Below the pieces are notes generated by a model, which was not told the origin of the DNA, did no database searches, and saw nothing but the letters and a program-made list of their open reading frames with translations. Source: Exiguobacterium undae DSM 14481 (lineage in GTDB: Bacteria; Bacillota; Bacilli; Exiguobacteriales; Exiguobacteriaceae). From it: 64,000 nucleotides of DNA. Below are positions 50,731-59,106 of the stretch, one piece after another; positions within the stretch are counted from its first letter, which is position 1, and every line of letters begins with the position of its first letter. The position numbers were made by a program, and so were the translations under genes. The stretch lies in contig NZ_KK211187.1 in the NCBI RefSeq assembly GCF_000620805.1, positions 1,722,398 through 1,786,397 of the forward strand, read 5' to 3'.

Positions 50731-50784
50731 CAAAAAAACGAACGAGCCTGCACGTTTCTTGAGTGCAGGCTCATTCGTTTTTTG
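50731..50784. terminator. Terminator after hmp, possibly bidirectional
   Basis: A long stem of about 21 bp with one mismatch (CAAAAAACGAACGAGCCTGC pairs with its complement) around GTTTCTTGA has A and T tracts on both sides. It may also serve the small gene at 50829. Confidence 0.85.
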
Positions 50785-50828
50785 TTTACCATAGATTGCT
50801 CCTCTTCGAAGCCGTCCTACGTAAATGA

Positions 50829-50936
50829 TTATTTTTCTAATTCCGGTGTAATCCGTCTCCATAACACGTTTAACAGGATTGTCATTCCGCCGATCGGAAT
50901 TAAAAACATCAAAGCAAGCATCGTCAATCCGTCCAT
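50829..50936 (-). CDS. 35-residue membrane peptide
   Basis: The product has one hydrophobic helix (LTMLALMFLIPIGGMTILLNVLW) and a charged tail (RRITPELEK). GGAG lies ten bases before the ATG. It sits between hmp's terminator and an MFS exporter on the same strand. No family is recognised; it may be a small single-TM accessory protein. Confidence 0.55.
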   Translation of the reverse strand: MDGLTMLALMFLIPIGGMTILLNVLWRRITPELEK

Positions 50937-51016
50937 CTCGCACCGTCTCCTCTGTAAGCGTTTTTATTAGTATAGCCTTCCTGTTCCAACCTGCCCTCCG
51001 CCTGAAGGCGGATTTC

Positions 51017-52225
51017 TCATCCAACTTCGTCCCGTCGCGCCTCCACGTCCGGTGCGGTACGCTGTAAACGAATCAACCAGAACGCAACCAGTAAGCCGGT
51101 CCCGGAAAACAATACGAAGACCGTATCGATCGCAAACACCGTCGTCAAATACGCGGATAATCCGAAGCAGATCGCCGAGCAAAGCGTTGACGCGGCAACC
51201 ATCGCCGAACGGATCCGGCCGAGCAAGCCGTCCGGTGTCGTCTGTTGTAATAACGTCGAGAACGGAATCCCGAACAGACTCAGAGCCATGCCGAGCAACA
51301 GCATCCCGCTGAAGGCCAGCGGCAACGTCGTCGTCAGTCCAATTGCCAACATAAAAACGCCTTGCAGGACGGTCGACAGCTGGAACATCTGCGTCAAGTC
51401 GAGTCGGTCCGCGAAACGGGCGTACAGAAGTGACATGGCGATGCCGCCGATGACAAGGGCCAGTTCGAGCAGCGAAAACGTATTCGCTCCCCCCTTCAAA
51501 ATGTCTTTCGCAAAAGGGGCGAGCAAGGCATTCAACGGCGTGATCATCCAATTGGCGACGAAGCCGAACAGGAGTAACCGCATCAACCGGGCATCTTGGC
51601 GTAAATAAGAAAATCCTTGTTGCAAGTCGCTCCAGTACGTCGTCTTCGCTGTGGTCTTGTTTTCATCCGTCGCTGTCGACGGTAAGGGAAATAACAATAA
51701 CCAGGCAATAACGTGCAGGATCGCTTCCATTCCTAATATCATCTCAATGGAAAACTCGGCAATCAACAGACCACCCGCGAGCAGTCCGGCGAGCGTTCCC
51801 ATCCGGTCCAGTGTGCTTAAGTACGCGTTGGCGACCGGTAACTGTTCCGCTTCGACGATCCGCGTCACGACCTTAAATGCCGTATTGCCGCCGATGACTT
51901 GTAAAAACGTCTGAACGGCAAGTAATCCGAGCAATGGCAAGAGCGTCGCCTCGGTTTGTGTCAAGATGAACCAGACGGCTCCGAGCAATAAAAAGCGAAC
52001 CAGGACGGTTCCTTTCAGCAAGCGGACCGGCTCCACCCGGTCGATCCACGGTCCGACCAAACTGGAACTGACGAACCGAATCAAAAAGACCGCACCGATC
52101 AACAAGGACAAGGCGGAAGGCGACAACAACTGGGCACAGGTCCAGTAAATCGCAATATACGAAATGCTCGCGCCGACGACGGCAATTAAATCGGATGCAT
52201 AAAAATAACGAAACAGGCGTGGCAT
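51017..52225 (-). CDS. MFS exporter (macrolide-efflux-like)
   Basis: The 402-residue protein has 12 TM helices and starts 'RLFRYFYASDLIAVVGASISYIAIYW', typical of the MefA-like (MFS_3) exporters. The motif 'GPWIDRVEPVRLLKGTVLVR' sits in the first loop. It could export macrolides or other drugs; no resistance is shown. AGGAGG precedes the ATG. The 228 bases upstream hold only promoters. Confidence 0.9.
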   Translation of the reverse strand: MPRLFRYFYASDLIAVVGASISYIAIYWTCAQLLSPSALSLLIGAVFLIRFVSSSLVGPWIDRVEPVRLLKGTVLVRFLLLGAVWFILTQTEATLLPLLGLLAVQTFLQVIGGNTAFKVVTRIVEAEQLPVANAYLSTLDRMGTLAGLLAGGLLIAEFSIEMILGMEAILHVIAWLLLFPLPSTATDENKTTAKTTYWSDLQQGFSYLRQDARLMRLLLFGFVANWMITPLNALLAPFAKDILKGGANTFSLLELALVIGGIAMSLLYARFADRLDLTQMFQLSTVLQGVFMLAIGLTTTLPLAFSGMLLLGMALSLFGIPFSTLLQQTTPDGLLGRIRSAMVAASTLCSAICFGLSAYLTTVFAIDTVFVLFSGTGLLVAFWLIRLQRTAPDVEARRDEVG

Positions 52226-52453
52226 GTGGTCTCCTCCTTCATATCCATCAGCTGTTCAGTCATTTTTTACCTGCTCCCATTTTACACTTTTTTACATAAC
52301 ACAACCAGATGGATTTCCGTTCTTTACAAAATTGGATTTCAACGACATCTCTTCGTCATATTCCAGACGCAACTGTTATCGACTTCTCATCGGACTGTAA
52401 CGAAGAATGACATCGAACTCCTCTATACTGAAAACAGAAGGAAGTGAAGAGCC

Positions 52454-52756
52454 ATGAGAATGCATACACGAACAGTTTCCCATCACGAATCGACGGACCA
52501 TCCATCGGAAGCCCGGCTCGGCTATTACTTTTTATTGATCGTCTTGCCGCTTGGACTCGCTCATTTGGCGCAGTCGTTGGTGCCGTCCACTGATTCCCAT
52601 CAATCGCTATTATTATCCGTTCTTACGGTCTGCGCGATCAGTCTTTTTTCCATTCTTGGAAACCGGACCGATGGTAGCGCCAAAACTACATTTTTCAGCT
52701 ACGCGCTGTTTTTAGTCGTCAGTCTGTTGTCGACGTTTGCTATGCCACTCATCTGA
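52454..52756 (+). CDS. Small three-TM membrane protein
   Basis: The 100-residue protein has a polar N-terminal 22 residues and then three hydrophobic segments at about 24-42, 52-68 and 80-98. AAGGAAGTG lies upstream of the ATG. A terminator follows. No family is recognised. Confidence 0.6.
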   Translation: MRMHTRTVSHHESTDHPSEARLGYYFLLIVLPLGLAHLAQSLVPSTDSHQSLLLSVLTVCAISLFSILGNRTDGSAKTTFFSYALFLVVSLLSTFAMPLI

Positions 52757-52794
52757 CAAACCCTCCACCCGTCGGATTGAATCGGACAGACGAC

Positions 52795-52836
52795 AAACCC
52801 CCAGCCCCACATCATGTGGAGGCTGGGGGTTTTTTG
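52795..52836. terminator. Bidirectional terminator before the SDR gene
   Basis: AACCCCCAGCC / GGCTGGGGGTT brackets an inner CCACAT/ATGTGG hairpin; six T follow on the plus strand. Confidence 0.9.
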
Positions 52837-52842
52837 GTTGGA

Positions 52843-53598
52843 TCAGTTCGCACCCACATAGGTAAAGAGTGGTCCGCGCAATTCAAACGAATAATCTTCC
52901 GCGTTGACGATGCCGACAATCGCGTCACTGTCGAGCAACTGGTCAAGGAATCCGGCCATCTCCGCCGCTGTATGATACTTCGCGACATGTTTGCTGTAAT
53001 CGAATCCGGCTTCGCCCCGCGACCGGTCGGCGAATTCGGTTTCCGTTGCGGCAGGTGCCAACACTTTTGCCCGCAATTTTGCCCCGGAATTTTTAAGTTC
53101 CTGCGCCAGTCCTTCCGTGTAGGCACTGACATAGAATTTCGTCGCGCAATACGTGACGGCGTTCGGGACGATCCGGTAGCCGCCGCCGGACGAGACGTTT
53201 AAAACGGTCGTTCCATCGACATTGTGGTAATCGTGCACGTACCGGCTCGTTAAGACCGTCAACGCTTCGATGTTCAGGCGGAGCATCTTCTCGATTTTTG
53301 AGACCGACACGTCCTTGACGTTGTCAAAATCACCGAATCCGGCGTTGTTGATCCACGTCTCGATATCGAGGTCTTTTAATGACTCATACAAGTCATGGAC
53401 ATTGGCTGATTCCGTTAAATCGACGGACCGCAAGATGACATCACTGTCCGGTGCAAGTGCTTTGACTTCATCGCGTAATTTTTCGAGTTCATCCGTCCGG
53501 CGGGCGACGAGCACAAGCGATTTTCCTTTTTGCGCGAGCACTTTCGCTGTTTCGTACCCGATTCCTGAGCTGGCACCTGTAATGACTGTGTATTTCAT
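52843..53598 (-). CDS. Short-chain dehydrogenase/reductase
   Basis: The 251-residue protein has the SDR nucleotide motif TGASSGIGYETAKVL, 'NNAGFGDF' and the catalytic 'YCATK' (Tyr-x-x-x-Lys) with Ser in 'NVSSGGG'. It is a classical NAD(P)H SDR; substrate unknown. GGGGAA precedes the ATG. It is divergent from the MerR regulator; the shared promoter has a MerR-type operator. Confidence 0.93.
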   Translation of the reverse strand: MKYTVITGASSGIGYETAKVLAQKGKSLVLVARRTDELEKLRDEVKALAPDSDVILRSVDLTESANVHDLYESLKDLDIETWINNAGFGDFDNVKDVSVSKIEKMLRLNIEALTVLTSRYVHDYHNVDGTTVLNVSSGGGYRIVPNAVTYCATKFYVSAYTEGLAQELKNSGAKLRAKVLAPAATETEFADRSRGEAGFDYSKHVAKYHTAAEMAGFLDQLLDSDAIVGIVNAEDYSFELRGPLFTYVGAN

Positions 53599-53633
53599 CT
53601 GTAATTCCCCATTTCTGTTTGGTATAGTAAAAC

Positions 53634-53658
53634 CTTACACGTTAAAGTGAACTCTAAG
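53634..53658. promoter_or_regulatory. MerR-type operator between SDR and MerR genes
   Basis: A 25-bp imperfect palindrome runs from CTTACACG to ACTCTAAG. On the minus strand TTGACT is followed 19 bp later by TAAGGT, the long spacer that MerR proteins act on. Confidence 0.7.
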
Positions 53659-53681
53659 TCAAGCAAGAAAGGTGATACGAC

Positions 53682-54074
53682 ATGTATACGATCTCTGAAA
53701 TCAGCCGGTTGACACAGACGACGGCCCATACGATCCGGTATTACGAAAAAGAGGGGTTGCTGTTCCCGAGCCGGACGGCAAACGGCGTCCGACGCTATGA
53801 CGAGACTCAACTTACTTGGCTCCGGTTTGTCTTACGCCTGCGGGCGACCCATATGCCGATCGAGCAGATCCGTCAGTATGTCGACTTGTTTCTCAGCTCG
53901 TCCGATGAACACGATACGACCAACGACCGGCTTCGGCTTCTCGAAGCCCATCAACAGACCGTCCGGGCGCAACTCCAAGAACTGAAACAGACGGAACAGA
54001 TGATCACCGACAAAATCGCCGCCTATCGACGACTCCATCCATCCGTTTCGACGGACCCGGTCCGGTCTCCTTAA
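53682..54074 (+). CDS. MerR family transcriptional regulator
   Basis: The 130-residue protein has the MerR winged HTH 'YTISEISRLTQTTAHTIRYYEKEGLLFPSRTANGVRRYDE' and a coiled-coil dimer helix. It lacks conserved cysteine metal sites, so it probably responds to organic or redox signals, like AdhR. AAAGGTG precedes the ATG. It is divergent from the SDR gene and probably controls it. Its stop overlaps the threonine aldolase stop by 4 bp. Confidence 0.92.
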   Translation: MYTISEISRLTQTTAHTIRYYEKEGLLFPSRTANGVRRYDETQLTWLRFVLRLRATHMPIEQIRQYVDLFLSSSDEHDTTNDRLRLLEAHQQTVRAQLQELKQTEQMITDKIAAYRRLHPSVSTDPVRSP

Positions 54075-55141
54075 GTAAACGCGTGCTCCAATTGCTGAAA
54101 TACCGTATTGAGTCTGTCAGGATCCAGTGCGCGGTATGCGTCGCCCAGACTGATTTCTGTTGAACAATACCCGTCTTTTGCGACGATGTAACCGGTCAGA
54201 CCGATTCCGGTCGCCTCCTGGATCTTCGTCAGCTTTTCTGTCACCTCATCCACCCCTCCCGCAAAATGCAGATGGAACATGTTCGAGACGGGCACTTCCG
54301 GCGTCGTATGAATACCGGACACGGCATTCAACCGCTCGGCCAGTTGTGTCGCATCGGCATAATAATCCGCCATTCGGTCTTTACGTAACTCATAATAGTA
54401 ATCGGCGGAGACGATATACGGATACAGACTGATCAAGTCGCCGCCGTAGCGCCGTTTCCAAATCCGTGCCGTCTGACAAAAGGCTGCTGGTCCCGCGAGA
54501 ATCGCTCCGGCGATTCCACCGAGTCCCTTATAAAACGAGATATAGACGCTGTCGAATAAGGCAGCAATTTCGGCTGCCGTCTTTTCATAATACGGTAACA
54601 TCTCGAACAACCGTGCTCCGTCGAGATGCAACCGGATGTTCTGTTCCCGGCAATGCCGGCTGATCGCTTCGAGCTCGGCAAATGCCGGCGCGACGCCGCC
54701 GATTTCCCGTTGCGGCAGTTCAAGCAACAAACAGGCGATTTCCGGCAGGGCTTTGATTTCATCCAGTGTCATCAAACGATTGACCGCTCCGACAAGAAGC
54801 GTGTCCATCGGATGGAGTTCCTTTAACCCGTTTTGTTCATGAATCTCAAGATGACAGAGCGGATGATAGGCGACGGTCCGGTTGCTCGTCTCGTCCGACC
54901 AGATCCGTAAGGCGATTTGCTGTGCCATCGTCCCGCTCGGGAAAAAGACTGCGTCTTCCTTGCCGAGGGTTGCCGCCAATTTTTGCTCAAACGGCTGAAT
55001 GACCGATCCTGTTCCATATTGATCACTCGGTAAATCGTCCGAGACATCTAAAAATGCTGTTTTTAAGACGCCGGCATTCCGTTTACCGTGTCCGCTGATT
55101 TGTCCTGTTGTCTGTTGAAACGTCTCGCGTAGGTTATTCAT
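54071..55141 (-). CDS. Low-specificity L-threonine aldolase/beta-eliminating lyase
   Basis: The 356-residue PLP enzyme has 'DQYGTGSVIQPFEQKLAATLGKEDAVFFPSGTMAQQIAL', 'RLHLDGARLFE' (PLP-contact Asp and Arg) and the Schiff-base lysine in 'SFYKGLGGIAGAIL' near residue 205. It cleaves threonine to glycine and acetaldehyde, or acts on a related beta-hydroxy amino acid. TGGAGGG precedes the ATG. Single gene. Confidence 0.93.
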   Translation of the reverse strand: MNNLRETFQQTTGQISGHGKRNAGVLKTAFLDVSDDLPSDQYGTGSVIQPFEQKLAATLGKEDAVFFPSGTMAQQIALRIWSDETSNRTVAYHPLCHLEIHEQNGLKELHPMDTLLVGAVNRLMTLDEIKALPEIACLLLELPQREIGGVAPAFAELEAISRHCREQNIRLHLDGARLFEMLPYYEKTAAEIAALFDSVYISFYKGLGGIAGAILAGPAAFCQTARIWKRRYGGDLISLYPYIVSADYYYELRKDRMADYYADATQLAERLNAVSGIHTTPEVPVSNMFHLHFAGGVDEVTEKLTKIQEATGIGLTGYIVAKDGYCSTEISLGDAYRALDPDRLNTVFQQLEHAFT

Positions 55142-55274
55142 CTCATACCCTCCAGTTTTTTAGGAAATAATGACTAATTTTTGAAAAAACAAGAACGATG
55201 ATGTGTGGGATTTGCTATACTCAGGGCAGACTCGATTTACGGCTTGCATTTCATGTTATTAAAGAGGTGACCCC

Positions 55275-55958
55275 ATGCTGACTTCCGTCCGACTGAAACT
55301 CGGATTGTTCCTTTCCTTGACGCTACTCGTCCTGTTAGTGATCAAATCGTTTGTTCCACGATTGATGAACACCTTTATCTCCCTGTTCGACAGTAAGACC
55401 GACAGTTCCTGTACGTCGCGATGCGGTGATACGATGGCCGATTTACCGCTCCCGTCTGATCCGCTCACCATCCGTCTCGACCCGATTGTCGAGGTCGTCT
55501 CAACTGAGCCTGAACCTGCCCTTCTCCGAACCGGCTTTGACTCGTTGATCGTTGCACCGCCTTATCCATTCATCTTCATCCTATTGGCGCTTTTGTCCTG
55601 TGTCCTTCTTGTCTACTACATAAAAGTTGTTCGCCCAAACCATTTCGCGTCGCTTGCTTTTTCCACCAGCCGGGTTCAGGTCATTCATTATCCGGATCAT
55701 GATTTACCGGCGGAAGACATCCGACAACACGTCTTGTTATTTAACCGCCGCCTGCCTGTCGCGTTGCAACGACGGGAACAGGAGACGATGACAGAATGGT
55801 TCGACCGGATTGAATTTCCGTCTCCCGTCAGCCCCCACTACCTTGAAGTCCGCTACAGCGAACGAGGATCAATCCCCCTGCATCAACTGACATTTTTTAA
55901 ACAGACGACCGAAGATTTTTTGCGTCGTCTCGCTTCTCAGACCGTCTGTTCGAAATAA
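55275..55958 (+). CDS. Two-TM protein of unknown function
   Basis: The 227-residue protein has a signal-like first helix (about 8-28), an external loop to residue 95 containing two Cys (Cys46, Cys50), a second TM (about 96-116), and a cytoplasmic basic domain. No family is recognised. AAAGAGGTG precedes the ATG. The 198 bases after it hold no gene. Confidence 0.7.
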   Translation: MLTSVRLKLGLFLSLTLLVLLVIKSFVPRLMNTFISLFDSKTDSSCTSRCGDTMADLPLPSDPLTIRLDPIVEVVSTEPEPALLRTGFDSLIVAPPYPFIFILLALLSCVLLVYYIKVVRPNHFASLAFSTSRVQVIHYPDHDLPAEDIRQHVLLFNRRLPVALQRREQETMTEWFDRIEFPSPVSPHYLEVRYSERGSIPLHQLTFFKQTTEDFLRRLASQTVCSK

Positions 55959-56156
55959 GCTTGTTTGATTAAGCTTCTTTTAGAACAAGGCGGTTTTGTG
56001 TCGTTCCAGATAAGGATTTCCTAAAAATCCAGAATTCGGACTGTTTTTCAGAAATAACTGATATTTTTCAAAAAAACTGGGTAATATAGACTATATGGTT
56101 AAGTAACATCTTATAATTTTTTGAACTGTTTTTGTGAGAGAGCGAGGCGAAACGAG

Positions 56157-56453
56157 ATGATTACAGCGCAAGAAGCATATTTCATCAAGAATGGTTTGAA
56201 CGAAAAATTCCAAGACCCTCGAATCGACTGTGACTTTTCTATTTTCTCACTCGAACCGTTTCAACTCCTATTACATGTACATGATGAAGAAATGGATGAG
56301 CTGAGTACGGAAACCCGTTATGTCCTAAGTCGAAAGATTCGTTCCCAATTGAATCAACTGGATGCCAAAGTCGGCGGTACGCCCGTCACAACCGTATTCG
56401 TCATTTCCGCACCATTGATTTCCGATCATTCATACTGTGTGATTTTGCAATGA
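56157..56453 (+). CDS. Hypothetical soluble protein
   Basis: The 98-residue protein is mixed alpha/beta with 'YFIKNGLNEKFQDPRIDCDFSIF' and a hydrophobic tail 'TTVFVISAPLISDHSYCVIL'. No family is recognised. ATG at 56157 is preferred; the ribosome site (GAGGCGA) is weak. A strong terminator follows. Confidence 0.55.
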   Translation: MITAQEAYFIKNGLNEKFQDPRIDCDFSIFSLEPFQLLLHVHDEEMDELSTETRYVLSRKIRSQLNQLDAKVGGTPVTTVFVISAPLISDHSYCVILQ

Positions 56454-56492
56454 TTCCTTAAAAAAGCGCTTGTCCCTTCAACACAAGAGCTT

Positions 56493-56552
56493 CTCCCTTC
56501 AAAAGCAGAGATGTTGAGAAACACGACGATCTGCTTTTAAAGGGAGTTTTTT
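56493..56552 (+). terminator. Terminator of the gene at 56157
   Basis: CTCCCTTCAAAAGCAGA pairs with TCTGCTTTTAAAGGGAG (one mismatch) and is followed by TTTTTT. Confidence 0.88.
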
Positions 56553-56587
56553 AGTATTTGAAATGACTACATAAATGAGGTGACTCA

Positions 56588-56785
56588 ATGAATAAACTGA
56601 TTGCATTTTTGATCCTTGGGATGGGGATAACCGGCGCCGTCATGATTGTCTCCGTCGCGTTTTTATTTGACCCTCCAATCTCCACCACACTGAAGCTGAT
56701 CATTCTTGGTTCACTTCTAACTTTTATCTGCTTCGCTGTTTCCGTCACCATCCTCCGCAAGCGAATGGAACAGCAAGAACGTTGA
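56588..56785 (+). CDS. Small two-TM membrane protein
   Basis: The 65-residue protein has hydrophobic segments at about 3-27 and 35-55 and a charged end (RKRMEQQER). GAGGTG precedes the ATG by five bases. It is a single gene closed by a terminator. No family is recognised. Confidence 0.65.
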   Translation: MNKLIAFLILGMGITGAVMIVSVAFLFDPPISTTLKLIILGSLLTFICFAVSVTILRKRMEQQER

Positions 56786-56805
56786 TTCTGTCTCGTCCAC
56801 TCGAC

Positions 56806-56838
56806 AAAAGGCCGTCCCTTATTCAGGAACGGCCTTTT
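56806..56838. terminator. Bidirectional terminator before the GGDEF gene
   Basis: AAAAGGCCGT / ACGGCCTTTT plus inner pairs form a stem with A and T flanks. Confidence 0.85.
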
Positions 56839-56860
56839 CGAATGCTTTTTTTGTAGTATT

Positions 56861-58003
56861 TCAACTGGCTTCGTGACTCGAAATTTGATTCCGCCCGCTT
56901 GACTTCGCCCGGTATAATGCTTGATCGGCGAGGACAATCAAATCCCCTTCCTGCATCCGCTCGGTCGGCTGGACAACTGCGAGACCAATGCTGACACTGA
57001 CACGGCACAACGGTTGGTAGGTGGCATGCTCAATGTTCAATTGGAGGATCTCACTGCGAATTCGTTCCGCGACATGTGACGCTTGGTCGGCTTGTTCCGT
57101 TAGGATGACGGCAAATTCTTCACCACCATAGCGTGAGACTAATCCAAAATCACCGGCATGTTTTTTTAATGTCCCGGCCACTTTTTGCAGACACCAGTCC
57201 CCTTTTAAATGACCGTACGTATCGTTGTACCGTTTAAATTCGTCGACATCAATTAAAATCAATGCGACATCCGTCTGCGTCTCTTTCGCGGAAGTAAACG
57301 ATGTTTCGAGATGTTCATCAAACGCCCGGCGATTTGGAATACCGGTCAGCGCATCATGCAACGAACGGTGAATCAACGCCTGTTTGCTCCGCTCCAATCG
57401 AAACGTCTGCAAGAAGGCAAACAGCAGTAGGACGGCGACGCTGACGACAATGACGATGACCCATTTCGCCGATGCGGACGCCGCTTTCGAACGATCCGTC
57501 GCCTCTTTGATGATGTTGTCGATGTCTTGCCGGATTTTTGCATTGATCGGCCGGAATTGATTGACATAATCCATGCCGCTGTACCGTTTCAATGTCGCCC
57601 GCTCGACTTGATTATCGCGAATCCAACGAATTTGTTGTTCGTAAAAGCCGTCCGTCCGTTGAATCAACGGGATGGCTTCTTCTGCTAAAAGCTGTTTCAT
57701 GATCGGATGGCGTTGGTCGAGCATTTTTAACCTAGCAATCGTTTCTTTGAGTTCTGCATTTGTATCTTTGAATTGTTGGAAGGTTTGGTCATTTTGATCG
57801 AGCAGGTAACTCCGGACCGTCAATTCCTGGTCCAGCAACAATGGAAACAAACGAGCTGCTGCGTTTGAGATCGGAATCGCTTCCGTCAGGATACGTTCAT
57901 TTTCTTGTTCGATTTTCAGGAAGGAATTGTAACTCCAAACACTCGTAAACATTAAGGAAAACAGTGCCAGAAGCAGGTATAGTTGCAACGTCGATAATTT
58001 CAA
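56861..58003 (-). CDS. Diguanylate cyclase with extracellular sensor
   Basis: The 380-residue protein has an N-terminal TM, an extracytoplasmic helical CHASE3-like sensor (about 30-185), a second TM (about 187-210), and a GGDEF domain. The active-site motif reads GGEEF in 'SRYGGEEFAVILTEQ', with 'DALTGIPNRRAF' and 'DVDEFKRYNDTYGH' intact, so it should make cyclic di-GMP. An inhibitory RxxD site is not obvious. The start is TTG with GAGGTC upstream. Single gene. Confidence 0.93.
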   Translation of the reverse strand: MKLSTLQLYLLLALFSLMFTSVWSYNSFLKIEQENERILTEAIPISNAAARLFPLLLDQELTVRSYLLDQNDQTFQQFKDTNAELKETIARLKMLDQRHPIMKQLLAEEAIPLIQRTDGFYEQQIRWIRDNQVERATLKRYSGMDYVNQFRPINAKIRQDIDNIIKEATDRSKAASASAKWVIVIVVSVAVLLLFAFLQTFRLERSKQALIHRSLHDALTGIPNRRAFDEHLETSFTSAKETQTDVALILIDVDEFKRYNDTYGHLKGDWCLQKVAGTLKKHAGDFGLVSRYGGEEFAVILTEQADQASHVAERIRSEILQLNIEHATYQPLCRVSVSIGLAVVQPTERMQEGDLIVLADQALYRAKSSGRNQISSHEAS

Positions 58004-58167
58004 GTTCAGTCTGACCTCTTTCTTTTCCGTCGCCTCGTTTTTTTCTGATGGACGATACGGGACGCTACCTTATTATCGGTATCTTGGGATCAAACCATTA
58101 GCGCTCTACTCGAAATATTGCCCGTTGTCTGCACATTTGAAACAATTTCCCAGTTGACGTTGCACAT

Positions 58168-58434
58168 TCAATTTGTTCTCGTCTGATTTTCCACGTCCTT
58201 TTGATCTTTTAATTGAACTAAATAGTGCTGCGCCCGTGCCGCCGCCTGAGTCAGATTATTGTTTTTCCACCAGGCATAGATAAGTGTCATTGCTCCGACC
58301 AAAGCCGTCAGTGCCGTCTCGACTTCCGTCGTTTCGAACGGTAATGGATCGTAACCAAACGCAAGCAGCGTCAAGTTGAGAAGACTGTAGAGCGGAACGA
58401 CCAGACGAAGCAGAGCGGTGCGGCGGCTCTTCAT
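58168..58434 (-). CDS. Phage holin-like protein
   Basis: The 88-residue protein has two TM segments (about 9-27 and 40-60) and a basic, glutamine-rich C-terminus, the layout of small class II holins. It starts at ATG 58434, overlapping the endolysin stop (ATGA). Its location after an endolysin supports the holin reading; the sequence itself is not diagnostic. Confidence 0.65.
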   Translation of the reverse strand: MKSRRTALLRLVVPLYSLLNLTLLAFGYDPLPFETTEVETALTALVGAMTLIYAWWKNNNLTQAAARAQHYLVQLKDQKDVENQTRTN

Positions 58435-59093
58435 CGTTGTCCCCCAAACAGTTGCCGCCAAGTCACCGGACCGATGACACCGTCGACCTGCAACTGATGT
58501 CGGCGTTGAAATTGTTTGACGATCCGGGTCAACGTCGCGTCAAACAGACCGGTCAAAGGAAGTGACAGTCGCTTCTGAATCAATCGGACGATCGTCCGGT
58601 CCATTCCTGTCGCCCCCGCGTGGACAGGCCGTCCGGGATAACGGGGGCCGAGGATCGGCTTTGCCTGCCCATTGACGGCGTCATACAGCTGAAAGTGCGG
58701 ATAGTCCGGAAAATTGCCCCAGTCGCCGCCCCACTGCATCTTATGTCGCTTCATCGCCTGCACGAGACGGTTCAACCGCGGATCAGGCGGCGCGAGAAAG
58801 TCCGCCCGTTTGCCGCCCGCTGCATAGAAAAATAGATCCACCGCGACGCCAAAATTGTGGTTCGATGCACCGCCCCGGGCATAGGTGACGATCTTGCCGG
58901 GTCGCGTCCGGCCGATCGCAAATAAAGCATCTTGTTCCTGCTTCGTCCGAAAGGCATGAGCGACACCAATCGGCAATCCCTCTTCCGCAAGTTCCGTAAT
59001 GACGGACCGGGTGATGGCGCTGACGTCCGGATCCATCTCTTTCGTCAATTTCCGGTCAGCCCGTTCGAGTAACCAGTTCAGTGATGGGTTCAT
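58431..59093 (-). CDS. Phage-type endolysin: M15 peptidase plus peptidoglycan-binding domain
   Basis: The 220-residue protein has an M15 (VanY/CwlK-like) L-Ala-D-Glu peptidase core: 'GVAHAFRTKQEQDALFAIGRTRPG', zinc ligands His/Asp in 'SNHNFGVAVDLFF', and the later 'DYPHFQLY' His. A C-terminal peptidoglycan-binding-1 domain ('QKRLSLPLTGLFDATLTRIVKQFQRRHQLQVDGVIGPVTW') follows. It lacks a signal peptide, as expected for holin-dependent lysins. GAGGAACCT lies before ATG 59093. Confidence 0.88.
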   Translation of the reverse strand: MNPSLNWLLERADRKLTKEMDPDVSAITRSVITELAEEGLPIGVAHAFRTKQEQDALFAIGRTRPGKIVTYARGGASNHNFGVAVDLFFYAAGGKRADFLAPPDPRLNRLVQAMKRHKMQWGGDWGNFPDYPHFQLYDAVNGQAKPILGPRYPGRPVHAGATGMDRTIVRLIQKRLSLPLTGLFDATLTRIVKQFQRRHQLQVDGVIGPVTWRQLFGGQR

Positions 59094-59106
59094 AGGTTCC
59101 TCCTCG

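Noticed and set aside
52226-52447. 73-codon frame before the small gene at 52454
   Set aside because: No ribosome site or family pattern; it covers the promoter region of the divergent MFS gene.
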